From assembly GCF_029961025.1 (NCBI RefSeq), contig NZ_JASBVP010000007.1:434001-498000 (forward strand): a stretch of 64,000 bases of DNA. Reading direction: 5' to 3'. Every line of letters starts with the position of its first letter. Within the stretch, counting starts at the first letter, position 1. Source of the DNA: Mycobacterium sp. (GTDB lineage Bacteria > Actinomycetota > Actinomycetes > Mycobacteriales > Mycobacteriaceae). A program made the position numbers and the translations under genes. Positions 9,635 through 18,909 of the stretch are shown in pieces. The notes under the pieces are model-generated. The model saw nothing but the letters and a program-made list of their open reading frames with translations. It did no database searches and had not been told where the DNA came from.

Positions 9635-9658
9635 TAGACCAGACCTCAAGCCGGTCTA
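9635..9658. terminator. Short inverted repeat between convergent genes
   Basis: TAGACC (9635-9640) and GGTCTA (9653-9658) form a 6-bp stem with a 12-base loop, between the ends of the SDR gene and pgi. It has no T-tract. It could act as a weak bidirectional terminator, but this is only inferred from position. Confidence 0.3.
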
Positions 9659-9702
9659 AGCCGCTTGCGGGTTTGCCGGTGCATGCCGGCGGGCGCGCCG
9701 AC

Positions 9703-11367
9703 TCAGCTGGCCCGGCCACGCCCGGCGCGGTAGCGGCGCACCAGCGCGTCGGTGGAGCTATCCGGCTGCCGAGCGGGCGAGGCGGCGCCGCTGATCACCG
9801 GGTACAGCGTTTTGGCCTGCGTCTTGCCCAGCTCCACCCCCCACTGGTCGAACGAGTCGATGCCCCACACCACGCCCTCGGTGAACACCTGGTGCTCATA
9901 CAGCGCGATCAGCTGACCGAGCACCGAGGGCGTGAGCCGGGTAGCCAGGATCGACGTGGTAGGCCGGTTGCCGGGCATCACCTTGTGCGGCACCAGGGCG
10001 GCCGGTGTGCCCTCGGCGGCGATCTCTGAAGCCGTTTTGCCGAACGCCAGCACCTGCGTTTGGGCGAAGAAATTGCTCATCAACAGGTCGTGCATGCTGC
10101 CGCTGCCGTCGGCGGTGGCCAGGTCGTCAAGGGGTTGGCAAAATCCGATGAAATCGGCCGGCACCAGCCGGGTGCCCTGGTGCAGCAACTGGTAAAACGC
10201 GTGCTGTCCATTGGTTCCCGGCTCGCCCCAATAGATTTCACCGGTGTCGGTAGTGACCGGCGTACCATCGGCGCGCACCGACTTGCCGTTGGACTCCATC
10301 GTCAGCTGCTGCAGATAAGCCGCGAACCGCGCCAAGTCGTTGGAATACGGCAGCACCGCGCGCGACTGCGCGCCGAAGAAATTGGCGTACCACAGTCCGA
10401 TCAATCCCAGCAGCACCGGCGCATTGCACTCCAGCGGAGCGCTTTTGAAATGCTCGTCGATGAGGTGGAATCCGGACAGGAAATCGGCGAAGGCCGCACG
10501 CCCGATCACGGCCATCACCGAAAGCCCGATCGCGGAATCCACTGAATACCGTCCGCCGACCCAGTCCCAGAAACCGAACATGTTGGCGGCCTCGATGCCG
10601 AACTCCTCGACCAGCTTTTTGTTGGTCGACACCGCGACGAAATGCTTCGCGACCGCCGCGTCGCCGAGCGCGCCGGTGAGCCAGCGCCGGGCCGCGGCGG
10701 CGTTGGTCAGCGTCTCCAGGGTCGAGAAAGTTTTCGACGCGACGATAAAAAGGGTCGTCTCGGGATTCAAGCCGGCCAGCTTGGCGGTCAAGTCCGCGGG
10801 GTCGACGTTGGAGACGAACCGCGCCGAGATTCCCGCGTCCGCGTAGTGGCGCAAAGCCTGACACACCATCGCCGGACCGAGGTCTGAGCCACCGATCCCG
10901 ATGTTGACCACGGTGGTGATCTTCTGTCCGGTGGCACCGGTCCACTCGCCGCTGCGCAACCGGTCGGTGAAGTCGCCCATCGCCTCCAGGACGGCGTGCA
11001 CGTCGTCGACGACGTTCTGGCCGTCGACGATCAGCTCCGCGTCCCGCGGCAGCCGTAATGCGGTGTGCAGCACCGCGCGGTTTTCCGAGGTGTTGATGGG
11101 CACACCGGCGAACATCTCGTCCCGGCGCCGCTCGAGGCCGGCCGCACGGGCCAGGTCGATCAACAACGTGATGGTGTCGCGGGTGATGCGGTGTTTGCTG
11201 TAGTCGATGTAAAGGTCGCCCACCGTAATGGTCAGCTCGTGGCCGCGCTCGGGATCGTCGGCGAAAAATTGCCGCAAATGGGTGTCTTTGACCTGCTCGT
11301 GATGCCTGCGCAGGGCTTGCCACGCGGCCGTAGCCGAGATGTCGGGTACTTCTCGAACCCCGGTCAT
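9703..11367 (-). CDS. pgi: Glucose-6-phosphate isomerase
   Basis: Pgi interconverts glucose-6-phosphate and fructose-6-phosphate in the cytosol. The 554-residue length matches mycobacterial Pgi. Family signatures are present: [20 protein letters not shown], the phosphate-binding [16 protein letters not shown], and the active-site region [28 protein letters not shown] carries the catalytic His. ATG 11367 has AGGGAG upstream at good spacing, and homology starts there. It is transcribed towards the SDR gene and lies downstream of the chorismate mutase gene on the same strand (141 bp gap). Confidence 0.97.
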   Translation of the reverse strand: MTGVREVPDISATAAWQALRRHHEQVKDTHLRQFFADDPERGHELTITVGDLYIDYSKHRITRDTITLLIDLARAAGLERRRDEMFAGVPINTSENRAVLHTALRLPRDAELIVDGQNVVDDVHAVLEAMGDFTDRLRSGEWTGATGQKITTVVNIGIGGSDLGPAMVCQALRHYADAGISARFVSNVDPADLTAKLAGLNPETTLFIVASKTFSTLETLTNAAAARRWLTGALGDAAVAKHFVAVSTNKKLVEEFGIEAANMFGFWDWVGGRYSVDSAIGLSVMAVIGRAAFADFLSGFHLIDEHFKSAPLECNAPVLLGLIGLWYANFFGAQSRAVLPYSNDLARFAAYLQQLTMESNGKSVRADGTPVTTDTGEIYWGEPGTNGQHAFYQLLHQGTRLVPADFIGFCQPLDDLATADGSGSMHDLLMSNFFAQTQVLAFGKTASEIAAEGTPAALVPHKVMPGNRPTTSILATRLTPSVLGQLIALYEHQVFTEGVVWGIDSFDQWGVELGKTQAKTLYPVISGAASPARQPDSSTDALVRRYRAGRGRAS

Positions 11368-11508
11368 GCGGTTCTCCCTGCTCTGGTGACGATGCGGGCC
11401 GAAAGGCCCGAGGCGGAGCGCTTCAGCGGCGGCAAAGCCGCGCGATCGGCCCGGCCAGCGGGCGGTAGCCGCCGCCGGCGGCGGGATCACGAGAAATCAC
11501 GGCGGGGC

Positions 11509-11772
11509 TCAATGGCCGAGCCGGCCGCGGCCCAGGCGGAGCAACACGATCGCCAGGTCCTTACCCTCGGGTCCCAGCTCGCTGTAACGCTCGATGACCT
11601 GCATTTCGCGGCTGTGGACCAGCCGGGTGCCGCCGGAGGCCATCCGGGCCTTACCGATAGCGCGGGAAACCTCGGTCCGTCGTTTGACGGCGGCGAGGAT
11701 CTGGGTGTCCAGGCGGTCGATCTCCCGGCGAAGCCCCTCGATATCGGGAAGCTCTTGAGTCTCGGTGTTCAT
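11509..11772 (-). CDS. Chorismate mutase, intracellular AroQ-delta type
   Basis: This small (87-residue) all-helical AroQ-delta chorismate mutase converts chorismate to prephenate for Phe and Tyr synthesis. IEGLRREIDRLDTQILAAVKRR, KARMASGGTRLVHSRE and the C-terminal LLRLGRGRLGH match the M. tuberculosis Rv0948c enzyme. That enzyme is weak alone and is activated and feedback-controlled in complex with DAHP synthase; the conserved C-terminal LGRGRLGH is part of that interface in the homologue. The ATG at 11772 gives a slightly shorter N-terminus than in M. tuberculosis. Confidence 0.94.
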   Translation of the reverse strand: MNTETQELPDIEGLRREIDRLDTQILAAVKRRTEVSRAIGKARMASGGTRLVHSREMQVIERYSELGPEGKDLAIVLLRLGRGRLGH

Positions 11773-11822
11773 TCTTGCTGACTCCGCGTGCTGGTCGTGT
11801 GTGGCAGGTCTGGTCTTTCATC

Positions 11823-11870
11823 CAGTATCGGGTCTCAGACAAAAACACAGTATCGGGTCTGACACAAAAA
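11823..11870. repeat. Two-copy 23-bp direct repeat upstream of chorismate mutase and uvrD1
   Basis: CAGTATCGGGTCT occurs at 11823 and 11848. Each copy is followed by a nearly identical purine-rich tail (cagacaaaaa and gacacaaaaa), giving a 25-bp period. The pair lies in the 302-bp divergent interval between the chorismate mutase gene and uvrD1, about 50-100 bp from the mutase start. Nothing else was recognised in that interval except GC-rich flanking sequence. Function unknown; a regulator binding site or a small local duplication are both possible. Confidence 0.6.
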
Positions 11871-12074
11871 CCGGGCCCCGAATCCGCAACGCGGACCGCA
11901 GGGCCCCGCAGCGCAGCTAGACCACGAGCACCGCTCGCGGGTACCCGCAGCAAAATCGGTGGTGAGAACCCGGGGCCCATCGGCGAAGCTGCGCGTCGGG
12001 CATTGCCAGAGTGTGCCACAACCGGCGGCGCGGGCGTAAAGCCCGCCACCCGACGGCGGTAAGTTGGGATCGAC

Positions 12075-14414
12075 ATGAGCGTGTATGCGACCGATGCGGC
12101 GACCGAGGCACAGCCCGGCGGCGACGCAGAGCGGCTTTTGGACGGCCTCAATCCCCAGCAGCGTCAGGCGGTGCTGCACGAGGGTTCACCGCTGCTGATC
12201 GTCGCCGGCGCGGGTTCGGGCAAGACCGCTGTGCTGACCCGGCGCATCGCCTACCTGATCGCCGCGCGGGGTGTCGGGGTGGGTGAGATCCTGGCGATCA
12301 CCTTCACCAACAAGGCCGCCGCGGAGATGCGCGACCGGGTGGTTCGGCTGATCGGAGCCCGCGCCGGCCGGGCGCTGTGGGTGTCGACGTTTCACTCGAT
12401 GTGTGTGCGCATCCTGCGCAACCAGGCAGCGCTGATTCCCGGTCTCACCGCGAACTTTTCGATCTATGACGCCGACGACTCGCGGCGTTTGCTGCAGATG
12501 ATCGGCCGTGACCTGGGGCTGGACATCAAACGGTACCCGCCGCGGCTGCTGGCCCATGCCATCTCCAACCTGAAAAACGAGTTGATCGACCCGCAACGGG
12601 CGCAGGCCGACGCTGCAGAGAATCCCGATGACCTGGCCGTCACCGTCGCCGCCGTCTACGGCGAGTACCAGCGCCGACTGCGGGCGGCCAATGCCCTGGA
12701 TTTCGATGACCTCATCGGGGAGACGGTGGCGGTGTTGCGGGCCTTCCCGCAGATCGCCCAGCACTATCGTCGGCGCTTCCGCCACATCCTCGTAGACGAG
12801 TACCAGGACACCAACCACGCACAATACGTGCTGGTGCGGGAATTGACCGGGCGCGACGCCGCAGATGACGTCCCGCCCGGTGAGCTTTGCGTGGTCGGTG
12901 ATGCCGACCAATCGATCTATGCGTTCCGCGGGGCCACCGTTCGCAACATCGAAGATTTCGAGCGAGACTACCCCAACGCCACCACCATCCTGCTGGAACA
13001 GAATTACCGATCCACGCAGAACATCCTGTCGGCTGCGAATTCGGTGATCGCCCATAACACCGGGCGCCGCGAGAAGCGGTTATGGACCGACGCCGGCGCG
13101 GGGGAGTTGATCGTCGGCTACGTGGCCGATAACGAACACGACGAGGCGCGGTTCGTCGCCGAGGAGATCGACGCGCTCGCGGAGCGCGGTGAAATCACCT
13201 ACAGCGATGTAGCGGTTTTCTACCGGACCAACAACTCGTCGCGGTCCCTGGAAGAGGTGTTCGTCCGGTCCGGAATCCCTTACAAAGTTGTCGGGGGAGT
13301 TCGGTTTTACGAGCGCAAGGAAATTCGCGACATCCTTGCCTACCTGCGGGTCCTGGACAACCCCGGTGACGCCGTGAGTCTACGGCGCATTCTCAACACA
13401 CCGCGCCGCGGGATCGGCGATCGCGCCGAGGCTGCCGTGGCGGCGTACGCCGACAATTGCGGCGTCAGCTTCACCGAGGCCTTGGTGGCCGCGGCCGAGG
13501 GCAAGGTGCCGCTGCTGACCGCTCGATCCGTGAAGGCGATCGCCGGTTTCGTCGAGTTGCTCGACGACCTGCGGGGGCGCCTCGATGACGATCTCGGTGA
13601 TCTGGTCGAGGCGGTGCTGGACCGAACCGGATACCGCATGGAGTTGGAATCCTCCACCGACCCACAAGATCTCGCCCGGTTGGATAACCTCAACGAACTC
13701 GTCAGCGTCGCACACGAATTCAGCACCGACCGGGCCAACGCCGCCGCTATCTCCGGGTCGTTGCAGACCCCGGCCGATGAAGACGTCCCCGACGCCGGGG
13801 TGTTGGCGGATTTCCTGGAGCGGGTGTCGTTGGTCTCCGACGCCGACGACATCCCCGAGCAGCACGCGGGTGTGGTCACCCTGATGACGTTGCACACCGC
13901 GAAGGGTTTGGAATTTCCGGTGGTGTTCGTGACGGGCTGGGAGGACGGCATGTTCCCGCACATGCGCTCGTTGGATGACCCCACCGAGCTCTCGGAGGAG
14001 CGCCGATTGGCCTACGTCGGCATCACCCGGGCACGGCACCGGCTGTATTTGACTCGTGCCAGGCTGCGGTCCTCGTGGGGACAGCCGGTGCTGAACCCGG
14101 AGTCGCGGTTTTTACGGGAAATCCCGCAGGAGCTCATCGAGTGGCGGCGCACCGATCCCACCCCGTCGCTCAGCGGGCCGCTCAGCGGTGGCGGATGGGC
14201 CGGCACCGCCCGACCGTCACCGGCCCGCCCGGCGGCACGGCCACGCCCGCTGCTGGTGCTGCGACCAGGCGACCGGGTATCGCACGACAAGTACGGGCTG
14301 GGACGGGTGGAGGAAGTGTCCGGCACCGGGGAGTCGGCGACGTCGCTGATTGACTTCGGCAGCTCCGGACGGGTGAAGCTGATGCACAACCACGCCCCGA
14401 TTACCAAGCTGTAG
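12075..14414 (+). CDS. uvrD1: ATP-dependent DNA helicase UvrD1
   Basis: This SF1A helicase (779 aa) unwinds DNA in nucleotide excision repair and is reported to work with Ku in mycobacteria. It has Walker A AGAGSGKT (about residues 44-51), TFTNKAAAEMRDRV (motif Ia), VDEYQDTN (motif II), GDADQSIYAFRGA (motif III), LEQNYRST (motif IV), TLHTAKGLEFPVVFV (motif V) and VGITRAR (motif VI). The C-terminal segment (GDRVSHDKYGLGRV) is the Tudor-like RNAP-binding tail of PcrA/UvrD1. Cys462, in YADNCGVSF, probably corresponds to the 2B-domain cysteine reported to support redox-dependent dimerisation of the M. tuberculosis protein. ATG 12075 is the start. The 3' end overlaps the convergent membrane-protein gene by 14 bp. 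Confidence 0.97.
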   Translation: MSVYATDAATEAQPGGDAERLLDGLNPQQRQAVLHEGSPLLIVAGAGSGKTAVLTRRIAYLIAARGVGVGEILAITFTNKAAAEMRDRVVRLIGARAGRALWVSTFHSMCVRILRNQAALIPGLTANFSIYDADDSRRLLQMIGRDLGLDIKRYPPRLLAHAISNLKNELIDPQRAQADAAENPDDLAVTVAAVYGEYQRRLRAANALDFDDLIGETVAVLRAFPQIAQHYRRRFRHILVDEYQDTNHAQYVLVRELTGRDAADDVPPGELCVVGDADQSIYAFRGATVRNIEDFERDYPNATTILLEQNYRSTQNILSAANSVIAHNTGRREKRLWTDAGAGELIVGYVADNEHDEARFVAEEIDALAERGEITYSDVAVFYRTNNSSRSLEEVFVRSGIPYKVVGGVRFYERKEIRDILAYLRVLDNPGDAVSLRRILNTPRRGIGDRAEAAVAAYADNCGVSFTEALVAAAEGKVPLLTARSVKAIAGFVELLDDLRGRLDDDLGDLVEAVLDRTGYRMELESSTDPQDLARLDNLNELVSVAHEFSTDRANAAAISGSLQTPADEDVPDAGVLADFLERVSLVSDADDIPEQHAGVVTLMTLHTAKGLEFPVVFVTGWEDGMFPHMRSLDDPTELSEERRLAYVGITRARHRLYLTRARLRSSWGQPVLNPESRFLREIPQELIEWRRTDPTPSLSGPLSGGGWAGTARPSPARPAARPRPLLVLRPGDRVSHDKYGLGRVEEVSGTGESATSLIDFGSSGRVKLMHNHAPITKL

Positions 14415-15000
14415 GGCGTTGCTCCCCCAGAACCCAGCGTTTGGTGTGCGGGTGCAGCGCCAGCACCACAGCGGCGATCGGCAACACCGGCAGCGTGTGC
14501 ACGATCCACGCGACCCGGGCGCCGGCGATGAACACACCAAGGTAGGTCAGCAACGCGACCACGGCGCCGGCCACGATAAGGTAGCTGCCGTAGCGGCGGC
14601 GCTGTAACAGCGTGATCACGCCCGCCACCGTGGCCGAACCGAAAACCAGGGCGAGGAATCCGACCGCGATGCAAAACAGGCGGTCGGATTTCCACCATCC
14701 GGCGATCAGGTCGGTGGCCACCACCGAGGTAGCCCACCCGCCGACAATGCTCACGGTGCACGCGGCGATGACCGTCTTGGGAGCCGGTTCTGCGGTGCCG
14801 GCGGTCAGCGAGTCGGCCGGGCTGTCCCGCAGGACCCCCCCGCCCGGCCCGCCCCAGCCGGGCGGCGGGTGGGCAACCTGGGCGGTCTGCGGCAGCGGGG
14901 GCAGGGGCGCGGTCGGGGCCCGCCGGATGATGCGGGTCCGGGTGTCATCCGCGGATCGCGTGGTCTCAGGCCTTCGTGGGTCGTGGGGCGATGTCGTCAC
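14401..15000 (-). CDS. Small proline-rich membrane protein of unknown function
   Basis: About 199 residues. The charged, proline-rich N-terminal cytosolic tail (to residue about 75, including PLPPLPQ and PPPGWGGPGGG) is followed by about four hydrophobic helices, starting near TVIAACTVSIVGGWATSV, FCIAVGFLALVFG, YLIVAGAVVALLTYLGVFIAG and VLPIAAVVLALH. I do not recognise a named domain. GTG 15000 is preferred over the upstream GTG at 15045 because AGAAAGG lies six bases before it. It converges with and overlaps the uvrD1 stop. No orthologue is recalled between uvrD1 and the M23 peptidase in M. tuberculosis. Confidence 0.7.
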   Translation of the reverse strand: MTTSPHDPRRPETTRSADDTRTRIIRRAPTAPLPPLPQTAQVAHPPPGWGGPGGGVLRDSPADSLTAGTAEPAPKTVIAACTVSIVGGWATSVVATDLIAGWWKSDRLFCIAVGFLALVFGSATVAGVITLLQRRRYGSYLIVAGAVVALLTYLGVFIAGARVAWIVHTLPVLPIAAVVLALHPHTKRWVLGEQRPTAW

Positions 15001-15105
15001 CGCAGGCCTTTCTGCAGCATGTTCCGTTCCCCGCCAAACGACCACGGCCTCGGCGATATCGGGGCGGGCCGACGCCGGGGAGCGATCGTTGGTTATGCCA
15101 CCAGG

Positions 15106-16212
15106 TTAACCGGCGATATTGCCGAGGCTGAGACCCCGCGCGGCCAGCCAGGGCACGGGATCGATGCGCTCGGTGCCGCCCTGCAGCACCTCGAAGTGCA
15201 GATGCGGGCCGGTGGAATTGCCACGATTGCCCATCGTTGCGATCTGATCTCCCGCCATGACGCGCTGACCCACGTTCACCGTTGTGGTGTTGACATGCCC
15301 GTACAGTGTGACCGTGCCGTCGGCGTGGCGCAGCTTGACCCACATTCCGTAGCCGGCGGTGGGGCCGGCATCGACGACGACTCCGTCGGACACCGCGACG
15401 ATCGGGGTGCCGATCGAGTTGGCGATATCGATGCCCGCGTGCAGCACCCCCCAGCGGTAACCGAAACCCGAAGTGAAGGCGCCCCTTGTCGGCATGACGA
15501 ACAACGGTTGCCGCAGCCGGGCTTCGCGCTGGGCACGCTCCTGGGCGAAGGCCATCCCCTTGGCGAGCTCTTCGTTGTGCACGGCGGTATTCGCCGCGGA
15601 CTTGACGGTGATCATCTGCATGCCCCGCGGGTACTCGCTGGCGGCGGTGCGGCCGAGGGTTGACGTGCTGGCCGCCAGCACGGTCTCGGCCTTGGTGGTA
15701 CCCGGGTGATGAGTTGCCGAATGCGCAGCCGCGGCCGCCGCACCTGCGGCCATGGCGGTGATCAGCACCCGGCTCTTGACGGCCCCGGCCAGTTGCTGTC
15801 TGCGATGCTGCCCGCCGCGCCAGGGCGCGCCGATCACCCCCGACGCGGTCAACCGCTCCTGCAGCCGATACCGGTACGGTTCGGTCCGACAGTCCAGGTC
15901 TTGATCACGGCCCCGATCAAAGTCCAGGTCCAGACCCCGCTCGAGGCCCCGATCGGCGTCACATTCGCCGGGTGGCTGCAGCGGCAGCGGCGTCAGGTCG
16001 TCGGTATCGTGCAGGTCGTCGAGCTCGGGCGCCCGAAGCACCTGCGCTTCGACGGTGAAGACGGAGTTGTGGCTGAAGTCCAGGTCATCGAGGTCGCCGA
16101 ACTCATTGAACGGGATGATCTCGGTGACCTCGGTGGAATCGAGGTCCTGTCGGTAGTCGCGGAAACGGCGAGGTCCTGTCGCAGGAGACCGGATATAACG
16201 GTGCTGGCTCAA
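15106..16212 (-). CDS. M23 family metallopeptidase (Rv0950c-like)
   Basis: This is a membrane-anchored LytM-type endopeptidase (368 aa) expected to act on peptidoglycan outside the membrane. The N-terminal 120 residues are acidic and low-complexity (RGLERGLDLDFDRGRDQDLD), followed by a helix rich in Ala near residues 148-166. The C-terminal M23 domain keeps the zinc and catalytic motifs HAGIDI, YGHVN and HLHFEV, with GFGYRWG before them, so it appears catalytically competent. The longest reading starts with TTG at 16212, so the true N-terminus is uncertain. It is divergent from sucC and shares a 318-bp intergenic region containing a CRP-like site. Confidence 0.88.
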   Translation of the reverse strand: MSQHRYIRSPATGPRRFRDYRQDLDSTEVTEIIPFNEFGDLDDLDFSHNSVFTVEAQVLRAPELDDLHDTDDLTPLPLQPPGECDADRGLERGLDLDFDRGRDQDLDCRTEPYRYRLQERLTASGVIGAPWRGGQHRRQQLAGAVKSRVLITAMAAGAAAAAAHSATHHPGTTKAETVLAASTSTLGRTAASEYPRGMQMITVKSAANTAVHNEELAKGMAFAQERAQREARLRQPLFVMPTRGAFTSGFGYRWGVLHAGIDIANSIGTPIVAVSDGVVVDAGPTAGYGMWVKLRHADGTVTLYGHVNTTTVNVGQRVMAGDQIATMGNRGNSTGPHLHFEVLQGGTERIDPVPWLAARGLSLGNIAG

Positions 16213-16316
16213 ACCTGGAACACCCTCGGGTCGTGACCAAAACGTTATCTGGACCCAGGTACGTTAACCGGAGTGTCAGCAACTTACAACCCCATGTGAA
16301 CGATCCGGCCACGAAA

Positions 16317-16332
16317 TGTGATTTGGATCACG
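16317..16332. promoter_or_regulatory. Candidate CRP-type binding site between the M23 peptidase and sucC
   Basis: TGTGA-TTTGGA-TCACG fits the mycobacterial cAMP receptor protein consensus TGTGA-N6-TCACA at nine of ten core positions. It lies in the divergent interval, 105 bp from the TTG of the peptidase gene and about 200 bp from sucC. CRP (Rv3676) sites have been predicted at the homologous M. tuberculosis intergenic region. The rest of 16213-16530 shows an ACGTTA pair (16241 and 16260) but no other feature I can name. Confidence 0.55.
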
Positions 16333-16530
16333 TAACGCCGGGGTGCGCGCGGCGGGTCTGCGGGGCACCGCGGAAGCTCGCCGGGTCATCGGGTCATCGG
16401 CGGCCGGTGAGATGGGCCACATCGGTGGATGCGACGTCGGAACCGTCCGGATGGGTCGATACAGTTCCTCCGGGCGCGTTGCCGAATCCGGCGACCGTCG
16501 ACGAGCAGGCCGACCCGAGACAGTGAGCCG

Positions 16531-17712
16531 ATGGATCTTTTCGAGTATCAGGCGAAGCAGCTGTTCGCCAAACACAACGTGCCAACCACGCCCGGTCGGG
16601 TGACCGACAGCGCCGAGGGCGCCAGGGCGATCGCCGCGGAAATCGGCCATCCGGTGATGGTTAAAGCGCAGGTCAAAACCGGCGGCCGCGGCAAGGCCGG
16701 TGGCGTCAAGTACGCCGCCACCCCCGAGGACGCGTACCGCCACGCCAAGAACATCCTGGGCCTGGACATCAAGGGTCACATCGTGAAAAAGCTGCTGGTC
16801 GCCGAGGCCAGCGACATCGCCGAGGAGTACTACATCTCGTTCCTGCTGGACCGGGCGAATCGCGGTTACCTGGCGATGTGCTCGGTGGCGGGCGGCATGG
16901 ACATCGAGGAGGTCGCCGCCACCCAACCGGAGCGGCTGGCCAAGATTCCGGTGGACGCCGTGAAGGGTGTAGACCTGGCGTTCGCCCGGTCCATCGCCGA
17001 GCAAGGCCACCTGCCCGCCGAGGTCCTGGACACCGCGGCGATCACCATCGCCAAGCTGTGGGAGCTTTTCGCCGCGGAAGACGCCACCTTGGTCGAGGTC
17101 AACCCGCTGGTGCGCACCCCGTCCCGCGGGACGGGTGATCCCGGCCGGATCCTGGCGCTGGACGCCAAGATCACCCTGGACGACAACGCCGGCTTCCGCC
17201 ATCCCGACCATGCCGCGTTCGAGGACCGCGAGGCCACCGATCCGCTGGAGCTCAAGGCCAAAGAACACAACCTCAACTACGTCAAGCTCGACGGGCAGAT
17301 CGGCATTATCGGCAACGGCGCCGGCCTGGTGATGTCGACCCTCGACGTCGCGGCGTATGCCGGGGAACGGCACGGCGGGGTGAAGCCGGCCAACTTCCTC
17401 GACATCGGCGGCGGCGCGTCCGCCGAGGTCATGGCCGCAGGGTTGGACGTGGTTCTCAGCGATGAGCAGGTCAAGGTCGTCTTCGTCAATGTGTTCGGCG
17501 GTATCACGGCCTGCGACGCGGTCGCCACCGGCATTGTCAAGGCGCTGCAGATCATCGGTGACGAGGCCGACAAGCCGTTGGTCGTTCGCCTCGACGGCAA
17601 CAACGTCGAGGAGGGCAGGCGCATCCTCCTCGAAGCCAACCACCCGCTGGTGACCCTGGTGCCCACCATGGACGAGGCCGCTGACAAGGCCGCCGCGCTG
17701 GCCAGCGCCTGA
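16531..17712 (+). CDS. sucC: Succinyl-CoA synthetase beta subunit (ADP-forming)
   Basis: SucC and SucD form the TCA-cycle enzyme that converts succinyl-CoA to succinate with substrate-level phosphorylation. SucC (393 aa) supplies the ATP-grasp nucleotide site. It begins [22 protein letters not shown], has the ATP-grasp [26 protein letters not shown], and the C-terminal [36 protein letters not shown] typical of the family. The start ATG at 16531 is supported by homology. It is followed 30 bp later by sucD. Confidence 0.97.
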   Translation: MDLFEYQAKQLFAKHNVPTTPGRVTDSAEGARAIAAEIGHPVMVKAQVKTGGRGKAGGVKYAATPEDAYRHAKNILGLDIKGHIVKKLLVAEASDIAEEYYISFLLDRANRGYLAMCSVAGGMDIEEVAATQPERLAKIPVDAVKGVDLAFARSIAEQGHLPAEVLDTAAITIAKLWELFAAEDATLVEVNPLVRTPSRGTGDPGRILALDAKITLDDNAGFRHPDHAAFEDREATDPLELKAKEHNLNYVKLDGQIGIIGNGAGLVMSTLDVAAYAGERHGGVKPANFLDIGGGASAEVMAAGLDVVLSDEQVKVVFVNVFGGITACDAVATGIVKALQIIGDEADKPLVVRLDGNNVEEGRRILLEANHPLVTLVPTMDEAADKAAALASA

Positions 17713-17742
17713 GACCGGATGAGAAAGGACTCCCCACCTCTT

Positions 17743-18645
17743 ATGGCTGTTTTCCTGACCGCAGAGTCCAAGGTCATCGTGCAGGGCATCACCGGCAACG
17801 AGGCCACCGCGCACACCGCGCGGATGCTCAAAGCGGGCACCCGGATCCTCGGCGGTGTCAACGCCCGAAAGGCCGGCACCACCGTCACCCACACGGGCGC
17901 CGACGGCAGCGCCATCGAACTCCCGGTGTTCGGCACCGTGGTCGAAGCGATCGAAAAGACCGGCGCGGACGTCTCGATCATCTTCGTGCCGCCACGGTTC
18001 GCCAAGGACGCCATCCTGGAGGCTATCGACGCCGAAATCCCGCTGCTGGTCATCATCACCGAGGGAATCCCGGTGCAAGACACCGCCTACGCGTGGGCCT
18101 ACAACCTCGGTAAAGGTCACAAAACCCGGATCATCGGCCCCAACTGCCCCGGCATCATTTCCCCCGGCCGGTCGTTGGCGGGCATTACGCCCGCCAACAT
18201 CACCGGCCCCGGCCCGATCGGTCTGGTATCCAAGTCGGGCACCTTGACCTACCAGATGATGTTCGAGCTGCGGGATCTGGGCTTCTCTACCGCCATCGGC
18301 ATCGGCGGGGACCCGGTGATCGGCACCACCCACATCGACGCCCTCGAAGCGTTCGAGAAGGATCCCGAAACCAAAGTCATCGTCCTGATCGGCGAGATCG
18401 GCGGCGACGCCGAAGAACGCGCGGCAGATTACATCACCGCCAACGTCTCCAAGCCGGTGGTCGGCTACGTGGCCGGATTCACCGCCCCGGAGGGCAGGAC
18501 GATGGGTCACGCCGGCGCGATCGTGTCCGGCTCGTCGGGCACCGCGGCCGCCAAGAAAGCGGCCCTGGAAGCGGCCGGTGTCCAGGTCGGTAAAACCCCG
18601 TCCGAAACCGCGACACTGGTGCGCAAAATCCTGCAGAACCTGTGA
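17743..18645 (+). CDS. sucD: Succinyl-CoA synthetase alpha subunit
   Basis: SucD (300 aa) binds CoA and carries the phosphohistidine. The CoA-binding Rossmann part starts [26 protein letters not shown] and [10 protein letters not shown] are conserved, and His256 in GHAGAIV is the phosphorylated residue. ATG 17743 is preceded by GAGAAAGGA. It is cotranscribed with sucC and ends directly before a strong GC hairpin. Confidence 0.97.
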   Translation: MAVFLTAESKVIVQGITGNEATAHTARMLKAGTRILGGVNARKAGTTVTHTGADGSAIELPVFGTVVEAIEKTGADVSIIFVPPRFAKDAILEAIDAEIPLLVIITEGIPVQDTAYAWAYNLGKGHKTRIIGPNCPGIISPGRSLAGITPANITGPGPIGLVSKSGTLTYQMMFELRDLGFSTAIGIGGDPVIGTTHIDALEAFEKDPETKVIVLIGEIGGDAEERAADYITANVSKPVVGYVAGFTAPEGRTMGHAGAIVSGSSGTAAAKKAALEAAGVQVGKTPSETATLVRKILQNL

Positions 18646-18653
18646 GCCGCGCG

Positions 18654-18675
18654 GCCGCGCGAGTCATCGCGCGGC
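18654..18675 (+). terminator. GC-rich hairpin after sucD
   Basis: GCCGCGCG (18654-18661), a six-base loop AGTCAT and CGCGCGGC (18668-18675) form a perfect 8-bp stem nine bases after the sucD stop. There is no T-run, as is common for mycobacterial terminator-like hairpins. It probably ends the sucCD transcript. Confidence 0.6.
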
Positions 18676-18909
18676 AGGACGCAAAACCCGGGTCGGTCAC
18701 GGAGATCGGTCGGGGGACACGCGGACCGCCGCACGGCCCACGCCCCGACGTGCGCTAGCGTGGGATCACGTGGCATCGCAACGCCCGCGCAGCCCCAGTG
18801 TTTCCGGTGTTTCCGGCGCGGCGTCGCGCGGCAGTAGCGCAGTGGCGGAGCCCAGAAAGAGGCACCGCAGACCATGAGGCCCAAACAGTACAACAGCACA
18901 GGAGCGGTC

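Noticed and set aside
16276..18510. A 744-codon open frame on the minus strand across sucC-sucD
   Set aside because: It is antisense to two conserved TCA genes and has the Asp/Gly/Val-rich composition typical of GC-rich shadow frames.
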